Numbered from the stretch's first letter, positions 35,103 through 44,781 are shown. The stretch: 48,294 nucleotides of DNA from Rhodopirellula sp. (GCA_012728855.1 JAAYEH010000245.1:1-48294); one strand, 5' to 3'. A program made the numbers and translations. Notes: generated by a model from the letters alone, not told the origin.

Positions 35103-38021
35103 TCACCTGACAGCGCCATCGGACTTCTCTGCCGCCGGCGGTTCACGAAGCAGCCCACGTATCTGGTCTTCCGTCAAAGCGATCTGCGGGTCAAAAGTCT
35201 TACCGCTCATGTATCGTATTAGCGAGTATCGCATTTGCCGCGCCGCTGGTCGCTCTGTGAGATTCGTTTCGAGATCGATGGAGCAAACCATCAGCTTTCC
35301 GGCATGAACTCTCGCCTCGAAGAGAAGTCCCAGCCGCCGCGGTTCGAACCAATCCGGCACGACCTGCACAATCGGCCGCAGCCCTTGCGGCAACGCATCT
35401 AATATCATGGCGCCGGAACGGCTGACCAACTCCCACCACTGCCAATTGCTGTGATATTCCGTCGGAAACATGGCCAGCGCCGGGTGCCTTGGATCGCAAA
35501 GAATGCCGAGTGTGTGCGGCGCCTGCCCGCCCGTCCAAGCGGTATTCCAGAAGATCGACGAGAACCCGATTTTGATGTCCCCTGCCACGGATCGCGGGTC
35601 GGATAACAGCAGCACTTTGCCGCCACTGTTTAACTTCGCGATCGCGCCACGATCCAATTCGCTCACCACCGTCACATCATCGATTGTTTCCGCACCGACC
35701 TGTGCCGGGTAGACCCAGATGTCCCAGTCGTTGGCGAAATCGGTTTCAGGGAGAGTCACTGTCAGAGTCAGCTTCATTGGTTGTTGGAAGCGCGACAATG
35801 GCAGTTCGATACGCCCCAATTGGATTGCGTTTCCGCGCGGGATGTCCCGTGTCGGCATGCGACCCGAGGCCACTTCCCTCGTCCCGTGGGTCAGCAGCCA
35901 CTGAGGCTGAATCGCTTTGAGGGGCTTCTCACCGAAGTGCGCGACTTCGACGTCCGCAGTGAATGTTTCGTCGTTGGTCCATGTTCTCTTGCCCATGCGG
36001 GCCAGCGGCACGGTCGCGTTGCAGAATCGGCGGAATTCAGCCGCGGTCACGTATGGTTTCGAGTCCCAGAAGGGATCGAGGACACCGACCAGCGCGGTCC
36101 CCTGACCCGGAAAATCATGCAGATCGAGCAATTGAAATCCGCCGAATCCGGGAGTCCGCAACGCCGATTCAATTTCCTCTTTGTAACATAGCGTCTGCAG
36201 TTTGCCTGAGGCCATCACGAAATCCCGTGCCTGATCGCCCATATGTTTCGCGTTAAGGAAATCGCGAAAGACTTCGAAGTTCTTTGCCTTGAGCACGCCG
36301 GTGTACTTCCCCGTTTCCTCGAAATTCGGGTACACGCACCACTGGCCGATTTCATGACTGATCACCGGCACGTCCTGTTTCTCGATGAAATCGCGGTAAT
36401 CGGTGATCGTTTCCGGCCGCCGGGAATTGATGCGGCTTTTCAGTCCGTCACCCCAGCCCTGAATCCTCGGTTGCGGCGCGTTGTGGTATTGGTTTTCCGC
36501 AATCATCGGCCAACCGGCGGCACTGGTGTACAGACGTCGCGAATCAACCGCTTTCTGGTGATCCACCCACGGTCCGAGGAACTCACCGCCGCGTCCCGGT
36601 CCACCCGGCTCATTGCCGTAGGCCATCAGCACAAACGACGGATGGTTGCCGTAGGCGCGGCGAATCCGATCGGCCTCGGAGTATATCCATGCATCGATCG
36701 GCTGCCCCAGCCCCAGCCCGGAACCTTGATTCGCCCAGCTTGCGCACTCGACCTGAAAGAAAAAGCCCAATTCGTCCGCCGCGACAAACGCTGCCTCGGG
36801 CGGGCAGTGCGAATGAAAACGCATGTGGTTCAGGCCATGCTGCTTGCAGACGCGAACGACGCGTTTCCAACTCTCCACGTCGGTTGGAGGATAACCGGTC
36901 AGCGGAAAGATGCAGCACTCCAACGTCCCGCGAAACATAATCGGCCGGCCGTTGAGCACAAACCGCTTGTTCTTCACCGCGATTTCCCGAAGACCGAATG
37001 TCGTAGTTCGCTCGTCGACACCGTCGGCCGTCTCCACGGTTGCCGTAAGCGAATAGACGTCGGGATGAAACTCGTCCCATAGTTTCGCGGCTTCCCCCAG
37101 GGGGACGACGGCTTCGACTTCACCACCGGCCGCAGGCACCCCAAACTCTTGCATCACCGCCGCCGGCGTGTGATCCCCGCACCGCGCACGCAGCGTCACC
37201 TTGGCCGATACGTCCCCGTTCGCCGCAACTCTGCCGTTGATGCTGCCGATCGTCAACACCACCCGCGCCGCCCTCATCTTCACATCGGGGTACACACAAA
37301 TCTTATCGATGAACGTCTTCGGACCGGCGAGCAAGGCGATCTTGCCCGTGATGCCGTTCCAATTGCTTTGGGTGTGATCGGTGACGCTATGCGAGTTAAC
37401 TCCGACACCGATGAGAACGCGATTGTCGGCACGAATCGTCAGCCGGTGCCGTCCTGGCGCGATGGCGGCGGTCATGTCGTACTGATGGGGCGTCGATAGC
37501 GAATCTCGCTGTCCGATCTCTGCGCCGTCGAGCCAGACGCGGCTGAACCAGTGACACCGCTCCAGATGCAGTACAACGCGCCGGTCTGCCCATGACGGAT
37601 CAATGACTACTTCGCGTTGATACCAGGCAGGCCCCACGTACACTTTTTCCGGCTGAAGCCAGAAGGGCATCTTGAAGGCGCCCGGTTTTCGATAGGGAGC
37701 ATACTTCGGTTTGTCCCATTCCTCCGGCCGAAGGGTTCCGGTCCAGGGAGAATCCACGCTGGGACTGTCGCCGAACCCTTGTTCCTGCAGCGAACCGGGT
37801 AGTTGGATGCGATCAGCCAAGGATCGGTCGAACCACTGCTGTTGCACGCCCACGTCATCGCGGTCGAGTGCCAGCGTCCACTCGCCAGCCAAATTGACGC
37901 CGGCCTCGGCTCCCGCTCGTGCAGGCTCAAATGGCATGGCAAGCACGGCAGCCGCGAAGAAGCAGGCTGAAACAGGCCGATACCGCGCTGGTTTCATACG
38001 GCGGGAAACATTCGCAGTCAT
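35103..38021 (-). CDS. Secreted glycoside hydrolase family 2 enzyme
   Basis: The ATG at 38021 follows caggag and gives 972 residues with a signal peptide (VSACFFAAAVLAMPFEPARA). The N-terminal jelly roll begins VNLAGEWTLALDRDDVG. The Ig-like domain lies near residues 250-390. The TIM barrel carries MRFHSHCPPEAAF, the acid/base Glu in YGNEPGG (about 470) and the nucleophile Glu in SHEIGQW (about 556). GH2 enzymes are beta-galactosidases, beta-glucuronidases, beta-mannosidases or related; the exact specificity is not readable. The last 250 residues form a further beta-domain. The gene is bracketed by repeat copies B and C in inverted orientation. Confidence 0.9.
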   Translation of the reverse strand: MTANVSRRMKPARYRPVSACFFAAAVLAMPFEPARAGAEAGVNLAGEWTLALDRDDVGVQQQWFDRSLADRIQLPGSLQEQGFGDSPSVDSPWTGTLRPEEWDKPKYAPYRKPGAFKMPFWLQPEKVYVGPAWYQREVVIDPSWADRRVVLHLERCHWFSRVWLDGAEIGQRDSLSTPHQYDMTAAIAPGRHRLTIRADNRVLIGVGVNSHSVTDHTQSNWNGITGKIALLAGPKTFIDKICVYPDVKMRAARVVLTIGSINGRVAANGDVSAKVTLRARCGDHTPAAVMQEFGVPAAGGEVEAVVPLGEAAKLWDEFHPDVYSLTATVETADGVDERTTTFGLREIAVKNKRFVLNGRPIMFRGTLECCIFPLTGYPPTDVESWKRVVRVCKQHGLNHMRFHSHCPPEAAFVAADELGFFFQVECASWANQGSGLGLGQPIDAWIYSEADRIRRAYGNHPSFVLMAYGNEPGGPGRGGEFLGPWVDHQKAVDSRRLYTSAAGWPMIAENQYHNAPQPRIQGWGDGLKSRINSRRPETITDYRDFIEKQDVPVISHEIGQWCVYPNFEETGKYTGVLKAKNFEVFRDFLNAKHMGDQARDFVMASGKLQTLCYKEEIESALRTPGFGGFQLLDLHDFPGQGTALVGVLDPFWDSKPYVTAAEFRRFCNATVPLARMGKRTWTNDETFTADVEVAHFGEKPLKAIQPQWLLTHGTREVASGRMPTRDIPRGNAIQLGRIELPLSRFQQPMKLTLTVTLPETDFANDWDIWVYPAQVGAETIDDVTVVSELDRGAIAKLNSGGKVLLLSDPRSVAGDIKIGFSSIFWNTAWTGGQAPHTLGILCDPRHPALAMFPTEYHSNWQWWELVSRSGAMILDALPQGLRPIVQVVPDWFEPRRLGLLFEARVHAGKLMVCSIDLETNLTERPAARQMRYSLIRYMSGKTFDPQIALTEDQIRGLLREPPAAEKSDGAVR

Positions 38022-38176
38022 CAGTGGGCTCCTGTACGCCACGTGGTTTGGCTGGCCTTGTTCGGCGTTGTCATTGGGAGCATGGCAGTATTCCGCATAT
38101 CCTCGGAACGACGCCGCGGAAGCCGCATTGTACCGCGATCCGGTGGGCTTCGGCAACCAGAACCGCGCGACGCTAA

Positions 38177-38274
38177 GAGCCTATCCCAAAACCTTGGCGG
38201 AGAGGGGGACAGGCACATTTTGCTCCGAAGACTCCGCAAAATGAGCCAGTCCCCGGCGGTTTTGGGATAGGCTC
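38177..38274. repeat. REP/MITE-like nested inverted repeat, copy C (inverted)
   Basis: The perfect outer arms gagcctatcccaaaacc (38177-38193) and ggttttgggataggctc (38258-38274) are the same as in copy B. The inner block is reversed: ggggacaggcacatttt comes first and aaaatgagccagtcccc second. Copy C lies about 155 bases upstream of the GH2 start, so B and C flank that gene as an inverted pair. Confidence 0.9.
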
Positions 38275-38324
38275 TAAGGATCGGCGAATCAATAACTGTC
38301 GCAGAATCGGCCCCTGGTTCCGCA

Positions 38325-38405
38325 TCATCCGTGCCCCGGCTTTGCCATCTGTGCTATCATGACGACGAGAGAGTAGCACGGATGGCAAAGCCGGGGCACG
38401 GATGA
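38325..38405. repeat. 32-bp-arm inverted repeat, second repeat family
   Basis: Arms 38325-38356 and 38374-38405 (containing ccgtgccccggctttgcca and its complement) pair with one mismatch around a 17-base loop. The element is unrelated in sequence to the ggggactgg family. It may be a hairpin MITE. It lies 185 bases upstream of the M20 peptidase gene; between them TACAAT at 38517-38522 is a possible -10 box for that gene. Confidence 0.85.
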
Positions 38406-38590
38406 AGGAGCATACGAAGGGGTATTCTGATTTTTAGCGTCGTTCGATCAACGAATGCAGGCCGGGGTTTACGGCAAGTGACGGTCGATCCCTGGAAATA
38501 CCGATCGCCGCGCTGCTACAATGAAAGCTCACGGTATTCACCATTCGCCGGCAACGGTGAGACCGGTAGGCGATAAGAAAGAACGGTATC

Positions 38591-39877
38591 ATGAGAGCAA
38601 TGATCACGTTGATGATGGGAGTTACGATGTCCACGATCGGCCAGGCTTCGGCGGCTGGGGCAGAATGGCGGGAAGAAGTCCAGCGACTGACCGGTCAAAT
38701 AGCTCCCGACGTCGTCCAATGGCGTCGGGATTTCCACGCGCATCCGGAGTTGTCCAACCGTGAGGAGCGAACCGCCCGCGTCGTCGCCGAGCAGTTGCGG
38801 GCGATGGGCGTGGACGACGTGAGAACGGACGTTGCCCGCCACGGGGTCGTGGCGCTGATCCGCGGGCGGCGGCCGGGACGGACCGTGGCGTTGAGGGCGG
38901 ATATGGATGCTTTACCGATCGAAGAGGAGACCGGGCTCCCCTTCGCCTCGCAAAACGCCCGCGTCATGCATGCCTGCGGCCACGACGCCCACACGGCGAT
39001 CCTCCTCGGCGCCGCCAAGGTGCTCGTCGCGATGCGCGAGCATATCCCAGGCTCGGTAAAACTCCTCTTCCAGCCCGCCGAAGAAGGCCCGCCGGCCGGC
39101 GAAGAAGGCGGGGCTAAGTTGATGATCCAGGAGGGCGCACTGGAGAACCCGCCGGTGGCGGCGATCTTCGGGCTGCACATCAACCCGGAATTGGAGTCGG
39201 GGAAGGTGTCGTACCGGTTCGGTGGGATGATGGCCGCGGTGGACCGGATCCGGATCGTGGTGACGGGCAAACAGTCGCACGGTGGCATGCCGTGGCAAGG
39301 GGTCGATCCGGTCGTCGCCTCGGCGCACATCATCACCGCCCTGCAGGCGATTCCCGCCCGTCATATCGATGCCCGTCAGCCGGTGGTGATCTCGATCGGC
39401 GTCGTTCGCGCCGAGGGCGCATGGAACATTATCCCGGATCAGGTCGAACTGCTCGGCACGGTGCGGACGCTCGATCCCGAGATCCGCCGGCAAGTGGCCG
39501 AGCAGTTCCACCGCACGGTGCGGCAGACGGCTGCCGCCCACGGCACGAAGGCCGAAATCGCGTACGGCGACTACGGCCCGGTGCTGCTGAACGACGCCAC
39601 ACTCGGCGCGCAGGCGGTCAAGACACTCCAGCGTGCAATCGGTAGTGAGAACGTCGGCGAGACAAGGCCGTTGATGGGCGGCGAGGATTTCGCTCATTAT
39701 GCCCTCAAGACGCCGGGGTTCTTCTTCTTCCTGGGCGTTCGCAACGAACAGATCGGCGCGGTGCATGCCTTGCACACGCCGCAGATGGTTCTCGATGAAG
39801 CCGCCTTGCCGCTGGGCGTCCGTGCGATGGCGATGCTTGCCTTGGACTATTTGGCCCATAATCAGGCCTCGGAGTAG
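38591..39877 (+). CDS. Exported M20-family amidohydrolase (N-acyl amino acid hydrolase/carboxypeptidase)
   Basis: The protein has 428 residues with a signal-like start (MRAMITLMMGVTMSTIGQAS). M20D features are present in order: RRDFHAHPELSNREERTA, LRADMDALPIEEETGLPF, the metal motif HACGHDAHTA, LLFQPAEEGPPAGEEGGA, and near the end MGGEDFAHY. The Cys metal bridge identifies the hippurate hydrolase/IAA-amino acid hydrolase branch, which cleaves N-acyl amino acids. It is followed 18 bp later by a peroxiredoxin gene and then a further hydrolase; the three form a likely operon. The natural substrate is unknown. Confidence 0.92.
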   Translation: MRAMITLMMGVTMSTIGQASAAGAEWREEVQRLTGQIAPDVVQWRRDFHAHPELSNREERTARVVAEQLRAMGVDDVRTDVARHGVVALIRGRRPGRTVALRADMDALPIEEETGLPFASQNARVMHACGHDAHTAILLGAAKVLVAMREHIPGSVKLLFQPAEEGPPAGEEGGAKLMIQEGALENPPVAAIFGLHINPELESGKVSYRFGGMMAAVDRIRIVVTGKQSHGGMPWQGVDPVVASAHIITALQAIPARHIDARQPVVISIGVVRAEGAWNIIPDQVELLGTVRTLDPEIRRQVAEQFHRTVRQTAAAHGTKAEIAYGDYGPVLLNDATLGAQAVKTLQRAIGSENVGETRPLMGGEDFAHYALKTPGFFFFLGVRNEQIGAVHALHTPQMVLDEAALPLGVRAMAMLALDYLAHNQASE

Positions 39878-39895
39878 AAGGGCGGGAGATCGAAC

Positions 39896-40360
39896 ATGGC
39901 TGCTGTCGGCGTTGGCGACCAGGCCCCGGACTTCACCCGCGAGGCCCACACCGGCCGAATGGTGACGTTGAGCGACTATCGAAATCAGCAGGCGGTAGTG
40001 CTGTTCTTCTACCCCAAGGACGGCACCCCGGTTTGCACCGCCCAAGCGTGTAGCTTTCGTGATAGCCACGAGGCATTCGCGGAGGCCGGCGCCGCGGTGA
40101 TCGGCGTCAGCGCCGACTCGCTCGAAAATCATCGCCGCTTTGCCGCCGAGAGGCGACTGCCGTACCTGTTGCTGAGCGACGCCGACGGCTCGTTGCGGTC
40201 GTTGTTCGGGGTGCCGAAGACCATGGGCGTGTTTCCGGGCCGTGTGACCTATGTGATCGATCGGGAGGGGATTGTTCGCCACGTCACGAACGTTCAGCTT
40301 TCGGCCGCCCGCCACATCGCTGAATCGATCGAAGTGTTGAGACAACTGGTCCATGATTAG
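39896..40360 (+). CDS. bcp: Bcp-type thioredoxin-dependent peroxiredoxin
   Basis: The protein has 154 residues, preceded by gggag at good distance. The active site is TPVCTAQACSFRD, with the peroxidatic Cys and a second Cys five residues on, as in BCP/PrxQ. Other family blocks: VGDQAPDFTREAHTG, VVLFFYPKDG and GVSADSLENHRRFA. It reduces hydroperoxides with thioredoxin. No signal peptide is seen, so it is cytosolic. It sits between the exported amidohydrolase and the Tat-exported hydrolase. Confidence 0.93.
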   Translation: MAAVGVGDQAPDFTREAHTGRMVTLSDYRNQQAVVLFFYPKDGTPVCTAQACSFRDSHEAFAEAGAAVIGVSADSLENHRRFAAERRLPYLLLSDADGSLRSLFGVPKTMGVFPGRVTYVIDREGIVRHVTNVQLSAARHIAESIEVLRQLVHD

Positions 40361-40372
40361 AGGAGACTTTCC

Positions 40373-41320
40373 ATGTATCCGCACCAGGCGATGCTGGGAT
40401 CGGAATTATCGCGACGGCAATTTGTCCAGGGCGCGATGGGCCTTGGGGCGTGGTCATTGGCCGGCGGGCTGGCCAACGCGGAGAAGCCGGCCGACGGCTG
40501 GATCGACGCCCACGTCCACGTCTGGACCGGCGACACCGAGCGATATCCGCTCAAGGCAGGAATGACAAAGGATCGGATGGCGGTTCCCAGTTTCACGCCG
40601 GAGGAGCTTTTCGCCCATACCGGGCCGTGCGGCGTGCGCCGCATCGTGCTGATCCAAATGAGCTACTACGGTTCGGACAACTCCTACATGCTCGACGCGA
40701 TGGAGCGTCATCGGGGCGTCTTCGCGGGCGTAGCCATCGTGAACGAGAACGATCACCCATGCAAGTCGATGCTGGCATTGGCCGACAAGGGTGTGCGGGG
40801 CTTTCGGCTTCGCCCGTCCGGCCCATCCGCGGACGACTGGTTTGCCAGCCCGCCGTTGACTGCCATGTTTCGCTGCGGAGCGGAGCACGGGCTGGCCATG
40901 TGCCTGTTGGTAGATCCCGAGCACCTGCCGGCCGTCGATCGCATGGCGAAGAAGAATCCGGATACACCGATCGTCATCGACCATTTTGCCCGCATCGGCG
41001 CGGGCGGCGAAATCCGCGAGCCGGACGTCGACGCGCTTTGCGGTCTGGCAAAAAACCGCAACGTCTGCGTCAAGACTTCCGCCTTTTACGCGCTGGGCAA
41101 GAAGAAGGCCCCCTATCTTGATCTGGCGCCGATGATCCGGCGGCTGCTCGACGCCTTCGGCCCACCGCGGCTGATGTGGGCGAGCGACAGCCCCTTCCAA
41201 GTGATCAACGAGCACACATATCGCGATTCTCTCGACCTGATCCGCTCGCGGATCGACTTCCTCAGCGACAGCGACCGGCAGTGGCTGCTGGGAAAAACGG
41301 CCGACCGGCTGTTCTTCTGA
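40373..41320 (+). CDS. Tat-exported TIM-barrel metal-dependent hydrolase (amidohydrolase 2 family)
   Basis: The protein has 315 residues; aggag lies just ahead of the ATG. LSRRQFVQGAMGLGAWSLAG (about 10-29) is a twin-arginine signal. The mature part starts WIDAHVHVWTGDTERYP, the metal-binding D-x-H-x-H of the amidohydrolase 2 (PDC-lactonase-like) group, followed by PIVIDHFARIGAGG and LMWASDSPFQ, with the last metal Asp. Such proteins hydrolyse lactones or decarboxylate aromatic acids; the substrate here is unknown. It is the last gene of the M20-bcp-hydrolase group. Confidence 0.88.
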   Translation: MYPHQAMLGSELSRRQFVQGAMGLGAWSLAGGLANAEKPADGWIDAHVHVWTGDTERYPLKAGMTKDRMAVPSFTPEELFAHTGPCGVRRIVLIQMSYYGSDNSYMLDAMERHRGVFAGVAIVNENDHPCKSMLALADKGVRGFRLRPSGPSADDWFASPPLTAMFRCGAEHGLAMCLLVDPEHLPAVDRMAKKNPDTPIVIDHFARIGAGGEIREPDVDALCGLAKNRNVCVKTSAFYALGKKKAPYLDLAPMIRRLLDAFGPPRLMWASDSPFQVINEHTYRDSLDLIRSRIDFLSDSDRQWLLGKTADRLFF

Positions 41321-41346
41321 CAAGTCCCCGACCGCCCCATCAACGG

Positions 41347-44124
41347 TTACCCGCCAACAGAGTTGCCGGACTGCTTGGCACGAAGGCGGCCGAGCGTCTG
41401 ACGAGCCGCCGTCAGTGAAGTCCTTAGCAGCCGATCCTCGGAGAGTTCGCGTTTTTCGCCGAGTTCGGTGAGGCCCTCGATCGATTCTCCCAGCAACGTG
41501 CGGCACCGCTGCATCGCTTCCGAATCGTGCGCAGCCGGATTCCCCTCATAATGGACCTGCGCCAGGCGTAATCGAAAGAACTCGATGAGGACGCGATTGT
41601 GAGGCGGCAGGTCGGGAAACTCCTCGACGCAGGCGCTCTGCCGATCGAGCGCTTGCTGGAAAAACGCTTCGGCCTCGCCGAGCCGGCGCGCGGTCCAGGC
41701 AACGGCGCCGAGCTTGGCGAGAATCAGCGCCTGCGAGGTTGCGTAGTGGGGAATGGTGGGATTGTGAGTGACGAGCCACTGCGACTCGTCGAACGCTTTG
41801 CGCAGGCTCTGTTCGACATCCGGCGCGGCGGCGAATTGCCCCTGCCAGGGAAACAGACCGACAGGCACCCAAGCGTACGTCGCGGTCAATTCATAACGGT
41901 AATCGGCAACGCCGGGGTATTGCGACTTGAGATCTTCCAGGATGCGAATCGCGCGGCGGCGTCCCTTGCCGTCCTCGGAACCACGCGCCGGAGTCGGAAC
42001 GATTCCGGTCGGCCTGTGGCACAGCGCGAGCAAAAAGCGAAAATCGGGAATCTGGGGATCCTCTCTCACTAGTTCCTCGAGGATCCGAATTGCCGCCTCG
42101 CGCCGCTGGGAGTCGGCATCGTACAGCGGCCAGATCCCCGCCTGGCCTGCAGGCTCCCGTCCCGCCAGGCCCTCGGCGATGCTGGGCCGTTTGCTGCTGA
42201 GAAGATAGAGCGTACGCGCCAACTCGTACCGAAAAGCTGCCGGCATCGCGGCGGTTTGCCGGAAGGATTCCAGCACCGACAATGCCTCCGTATGCGACGC
42301 CAGTGCCGCGGGATGGTCCAGCCTGGCCGACCGGACGTTGCCGATCTCGTTGTGGCAACGGGCGAGTTCGGTTGCAATGGTTGCCGCAGTGTCCGCCTCG
42401 CTTTGCATGGCAGCCAGCTTTCCAACCGCTCTCCGATACTCCTGCTCCGCATGGTCGAACTGCCCTAGCCGTTGACGAATGTCGCCGACCCGGCGGCTGG
42501 CGATCGCCGATTGCAGCTTCACGCGGCGGTCGTTGCTGCTCTGCTCCGCCAGCCGATCGTAGAAGACAAGCAAGTGCTCCAATAGCGCAGCGGTTTCTCG
42601 CGATGCTTGAACCTGTACGGCGATGCGCCCCCCGAGCGACGACGCCGGTTCGCCCGTGCCCAGTCCGATGCAGGCGCAAGCGGCGTCGCCCGCATCACCC
42701 GCCGAAGCGATCCAGACCCGGTCGGGCGAGAGTTGCAGATAGATGTCCTCCAACACGGCAAGCGACACCTGCGAGGTCGCTTCGGCGCGCCGCAACGCGT
42801 CTTTCGCCTCGCCGTAAGCGGTTCGGGTGCGCATGTAACCGCTCACCGCGGTCAACGCCACGGCGACCAGCAGGACCGCGGCCAGCGCCGACACCCCGGC
42901 CAGCGCCGGATTGCGGCGGCGCCAGCGCCACAGCCGCTCCACGCGGCAAGCCGGGCGGGCGGCGATCGGCCTGTCCTCCAAGAAGGATCGTAGATCCTCC
43001 GCCAGCGCGGCGGCGGACCGATAGCGGTGATCCGGCTCGGGCGCCAGGCACTTCAGCAGAATCGTCTCAAGATCCCGCGGAATGTCGGCACGGAGCTTGC
43101 GCGGTCGGATCGGTTCGGTCGCGCGGCCGCGGTCGACCGGCGGTGATCGCAGGGTCAGCAATTCGTAGAGCGTCAGTCCCAGCGCATAGAGATCGCTGCG
43201 CACGTCGGCTCGGCCGAGAAACTGCTCCGGCGCCATATACCGCACGGTGCCGGCCACGTCGTCGCCGCGACTGCGGTCGGCAGGATCGATCGCCCGCGCC
43301 AATCCGAAGTCGGCAACCGAGACGGCCCCGTCTTCCTCGATCAGCAGATTGCCCGGTTTGATGTCGCGGTGCAGGGTGCCGTGCTCATGCGCATGGGCCA
43401 GCGCATCGGCCGCCTGAAGGCCGATTTCGGCCGCCGCGCGACAGGAAATCCATCGCCCACCAGCGGCTTGGTATTGCTGCCGTGAAGCGCCTGCTTTTCG
43501 GCCCGGTGGCAGGGGCCCCGCTCCGAATTTCCGTGCAACGAGCGGTTGCACGACACGGCCAAGATCCTGGACATGGCCATCGCTCAGCCGCCGCAATTCC
43601 GCGATGACCTCGTCGAGGCCGATACCGCGGACCAAGGGCATGACGTAGTAGTGCAGCCCTTCCTGTTCCCCAACACCGAAGACCGTGACGATATTGGTAT
43701 GGTGCAGCCGGGCGGCCGTTTGGGCCTCGCGCTGGAATCGTCTCAACTCCTTGTCGCACAAGAGGGCGTGTTTCGGGAGCACCTTCAACGCCACACGGCG
43801 CGAGAGCGAGCGTTGCTCGGCCTCGTAGACGATGCCCATGCCGCCGCGTCCGATTTCTTGAAGGATATCGAAATCGCCGAGATGCTCCGGCGGAGGCGAC
43901 AGGCTGCTTCGTCGCATGGCAGCCTCGCGGGCGACGCTTTCCTCGCGACGGAGTTGTTCCATCAAGCCGACGGCCGGGAATAACTGCTCGATCCGGTCGG
44001 CGAATTCGGGATGACGGGCGGCATAGTCGGCCACCGAGGGGCGATCGCCGCTTCGGCACCGCTGGGCGAATTCATCCGCAAGCAGGTCGAGTGGGTCTCG
44101 TTCGTCTGGGCCGTCGATTGCCAA
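41347..44124 (-). CDS. Membrane-anchored Ser/Thr protein kinase with tetratricopeptide-like tail
   Basis: The protein has 925 residues. The kinase domain (about 77-390) has the Gly loop IGRGGMGIVYEA, Lys in VALKVLPKH, catalytic HRDIKPGNLL, DFG in VADFGLARA and GTVRYMAPEQF. A membrane helix follows (GVSALAAVLLVAVALTAVSG, about 435). The C-terminal 450 residues have loose TPR-like helices (FDHAEQEYRRAVGKLAAMQS). An extra segment of about 40 residues lies between the hinge and the helix before HRD, as in many planctomycete kinases. It starts 30 bp after the ECF sigma factor stop, a common planctomycete pairing in which the kinase may regulate the sigma factor. Confidence 0.9.
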   Translation of the reverse strand: MAIDGPDERDPLDLLADEFAQRCRSGDRPSVADYAARHPEFADRIEQLFPAVGLMEQLRREESVAREAAMRRSSLSPPPEHLGDFDILQEIGRGGMGIVYEAEQRSLSRRVALKVLPKHALLCDKELRRFQREAQTAARLHHTNIVTVFGVGEQEGLHYYVMPLVRGIGLDEVIAELRRLSDGHVQDLGRVVQPLVARKFGAGPLPPGRKAGASRQQYQAAGGRWISCRAAAEIGLQAADALAHAHEHGTLHRDIKPGNLLIEEDGAVSVADFGLARAIDPADRSRGDDVAGTVRYMAPEQFLGRADVRSDLYALGLTLYELLTLRSPPVDRGRATEPIRPRKLRADIPRDLETILLKCLAPEPDHRYRSAAALAEDLRSFLEDRPIAARPACRVERLWRWRRRNPALAGVSALAAVLLVAVALTAVSGYMRTRTAYGEAKDALRRAEATSQVSLAVLEDIYLQLSPDRVWIASAGDAGDAACACIGLGTGEPASSLGGRIAVQVQASRETAALLEHLLVFYDRLAEQSSNDRRVKLQSAIASRRVGDIRQRLGQFDHAEQEYRRAVGKLAAMQSEADTAATIATELARCHNEIGNVRSARLDHPAALASHTEALSVLESFRQTAAMPAAFRYELARTLYLLSSKRPSIAEGLAGREPAGQAGIWPLYDADSQRREAAIRILEELVREDPQIPDFRFLLALCHRPTGIVPTPARGSEDGKGRRRAIRILEDLKSQYPGVADYRYELTATYAWVPVGLFPWQGQFAAAPDVEQSLRKAFDESQWLVTHNPTIPHYATSQALILAKLGAVAWTARRLGEAEAFFQQALDRQSACVEEFPDLPPHNRVLIEFFRLRLAQVHYEGNPAAHDSEAMQRCRTLLGESIEGLTELGEKRELSEDRLLRTSLTAARQTLGRLRAKQSGNSVGG

Positions 44125-44154
44125 GGTTCTGCTCCCCGCGTAGCGCTCGGATGC

Positions 44155-44781
44155 CTACGCGAAGCTGTTCTGAACAAGCATTACGTTTCTCAAGCGTTCC
44201 AGCGCGCGAAGATAGCGCTTGCTCGCCGCATATTTGTCGATGCCAAGGATTTCCGCCACCTCGTTGTTGCTCAGTTCCTCGAGGTGCCGGAGCATCAAGA
44301 CCTCCCGATCGATTTCCTCCAGCGAATCCAACGCTGCCCTCAGCTCCGTGGCCACTTCCTCCCTGACGGCAAACTGGCTTGGCGTGGTGAGGCTGTCAGC
44401 CAGTTGAGCGACCAACCATGTCGAACTGCTTCCCCCGGGGCCATAAGCAAACCACGCCACCTCCTGCCGAACGTCGCGCATCTTGGCCCCCAGGTATCGA
44501 CGATGGGTGTCGATCAGCAACTGCGCAGTGATCTGTCGGAGCCAAACGAAGAAGGGTACCGAAGGACAGTCCAAATAGTCCTCCACGCGGCGGGCGGCCT
44601 CGACAAAGGCATCCTGGAGGATATCCTCACTCCCCACTTTGCCGAGAATCCGCCGATCGAGACGCAAAGCGATCATCCGCAACAGTTTTTGGCGATAGCG
44701 CTCCACCAACGCTGCCACGGCCTCTTTTCCGTGACGGCGGAGCAATTCAAGTTCGGTGGTCGCTTCCGGTTCGTTGAGCAT
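44155..44781 (-). CDS. ECF RNA polymerase sigma factor (planctomycete type)
   Basis: The protein has 208 residues. Region 2 is LLRMIALRLDRRILGKVGSE, then DILQDAFVEAARRVEDYL. Region 4 has LDSLEEIDREVLMLRHLEEL and the helix-turn-helix SNNEVAEILGIDKYAASKRY. The domain spacing matches ECF sigma factors that lie beside Ser/Thr kinases in planctomycetes. No anti-sigma factor is adjacent, which again points to control by the kinase downstream. It is divergent from the DUF1559 gene at 45151, a possible target. Confidence 0.9.
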   Translation of the reverse strand: MLNEPEATTELELLRRHGKEAVAALVERYRQKLLRMIALRLDRRILGKVGSEDILQDAFVEAARRVEDYLDCPSVPFFVWLRQITAQLLIDTHRRYLGAKMRDVRQEVAWFAYGPGGSSSTWLVAQLADSLTTPSQFAVREEVATELRAALDSLEEIDREVLMLRHLEELSNNEVAEILGIDKYAASKRYLRALERLRNVMLVQNSFA

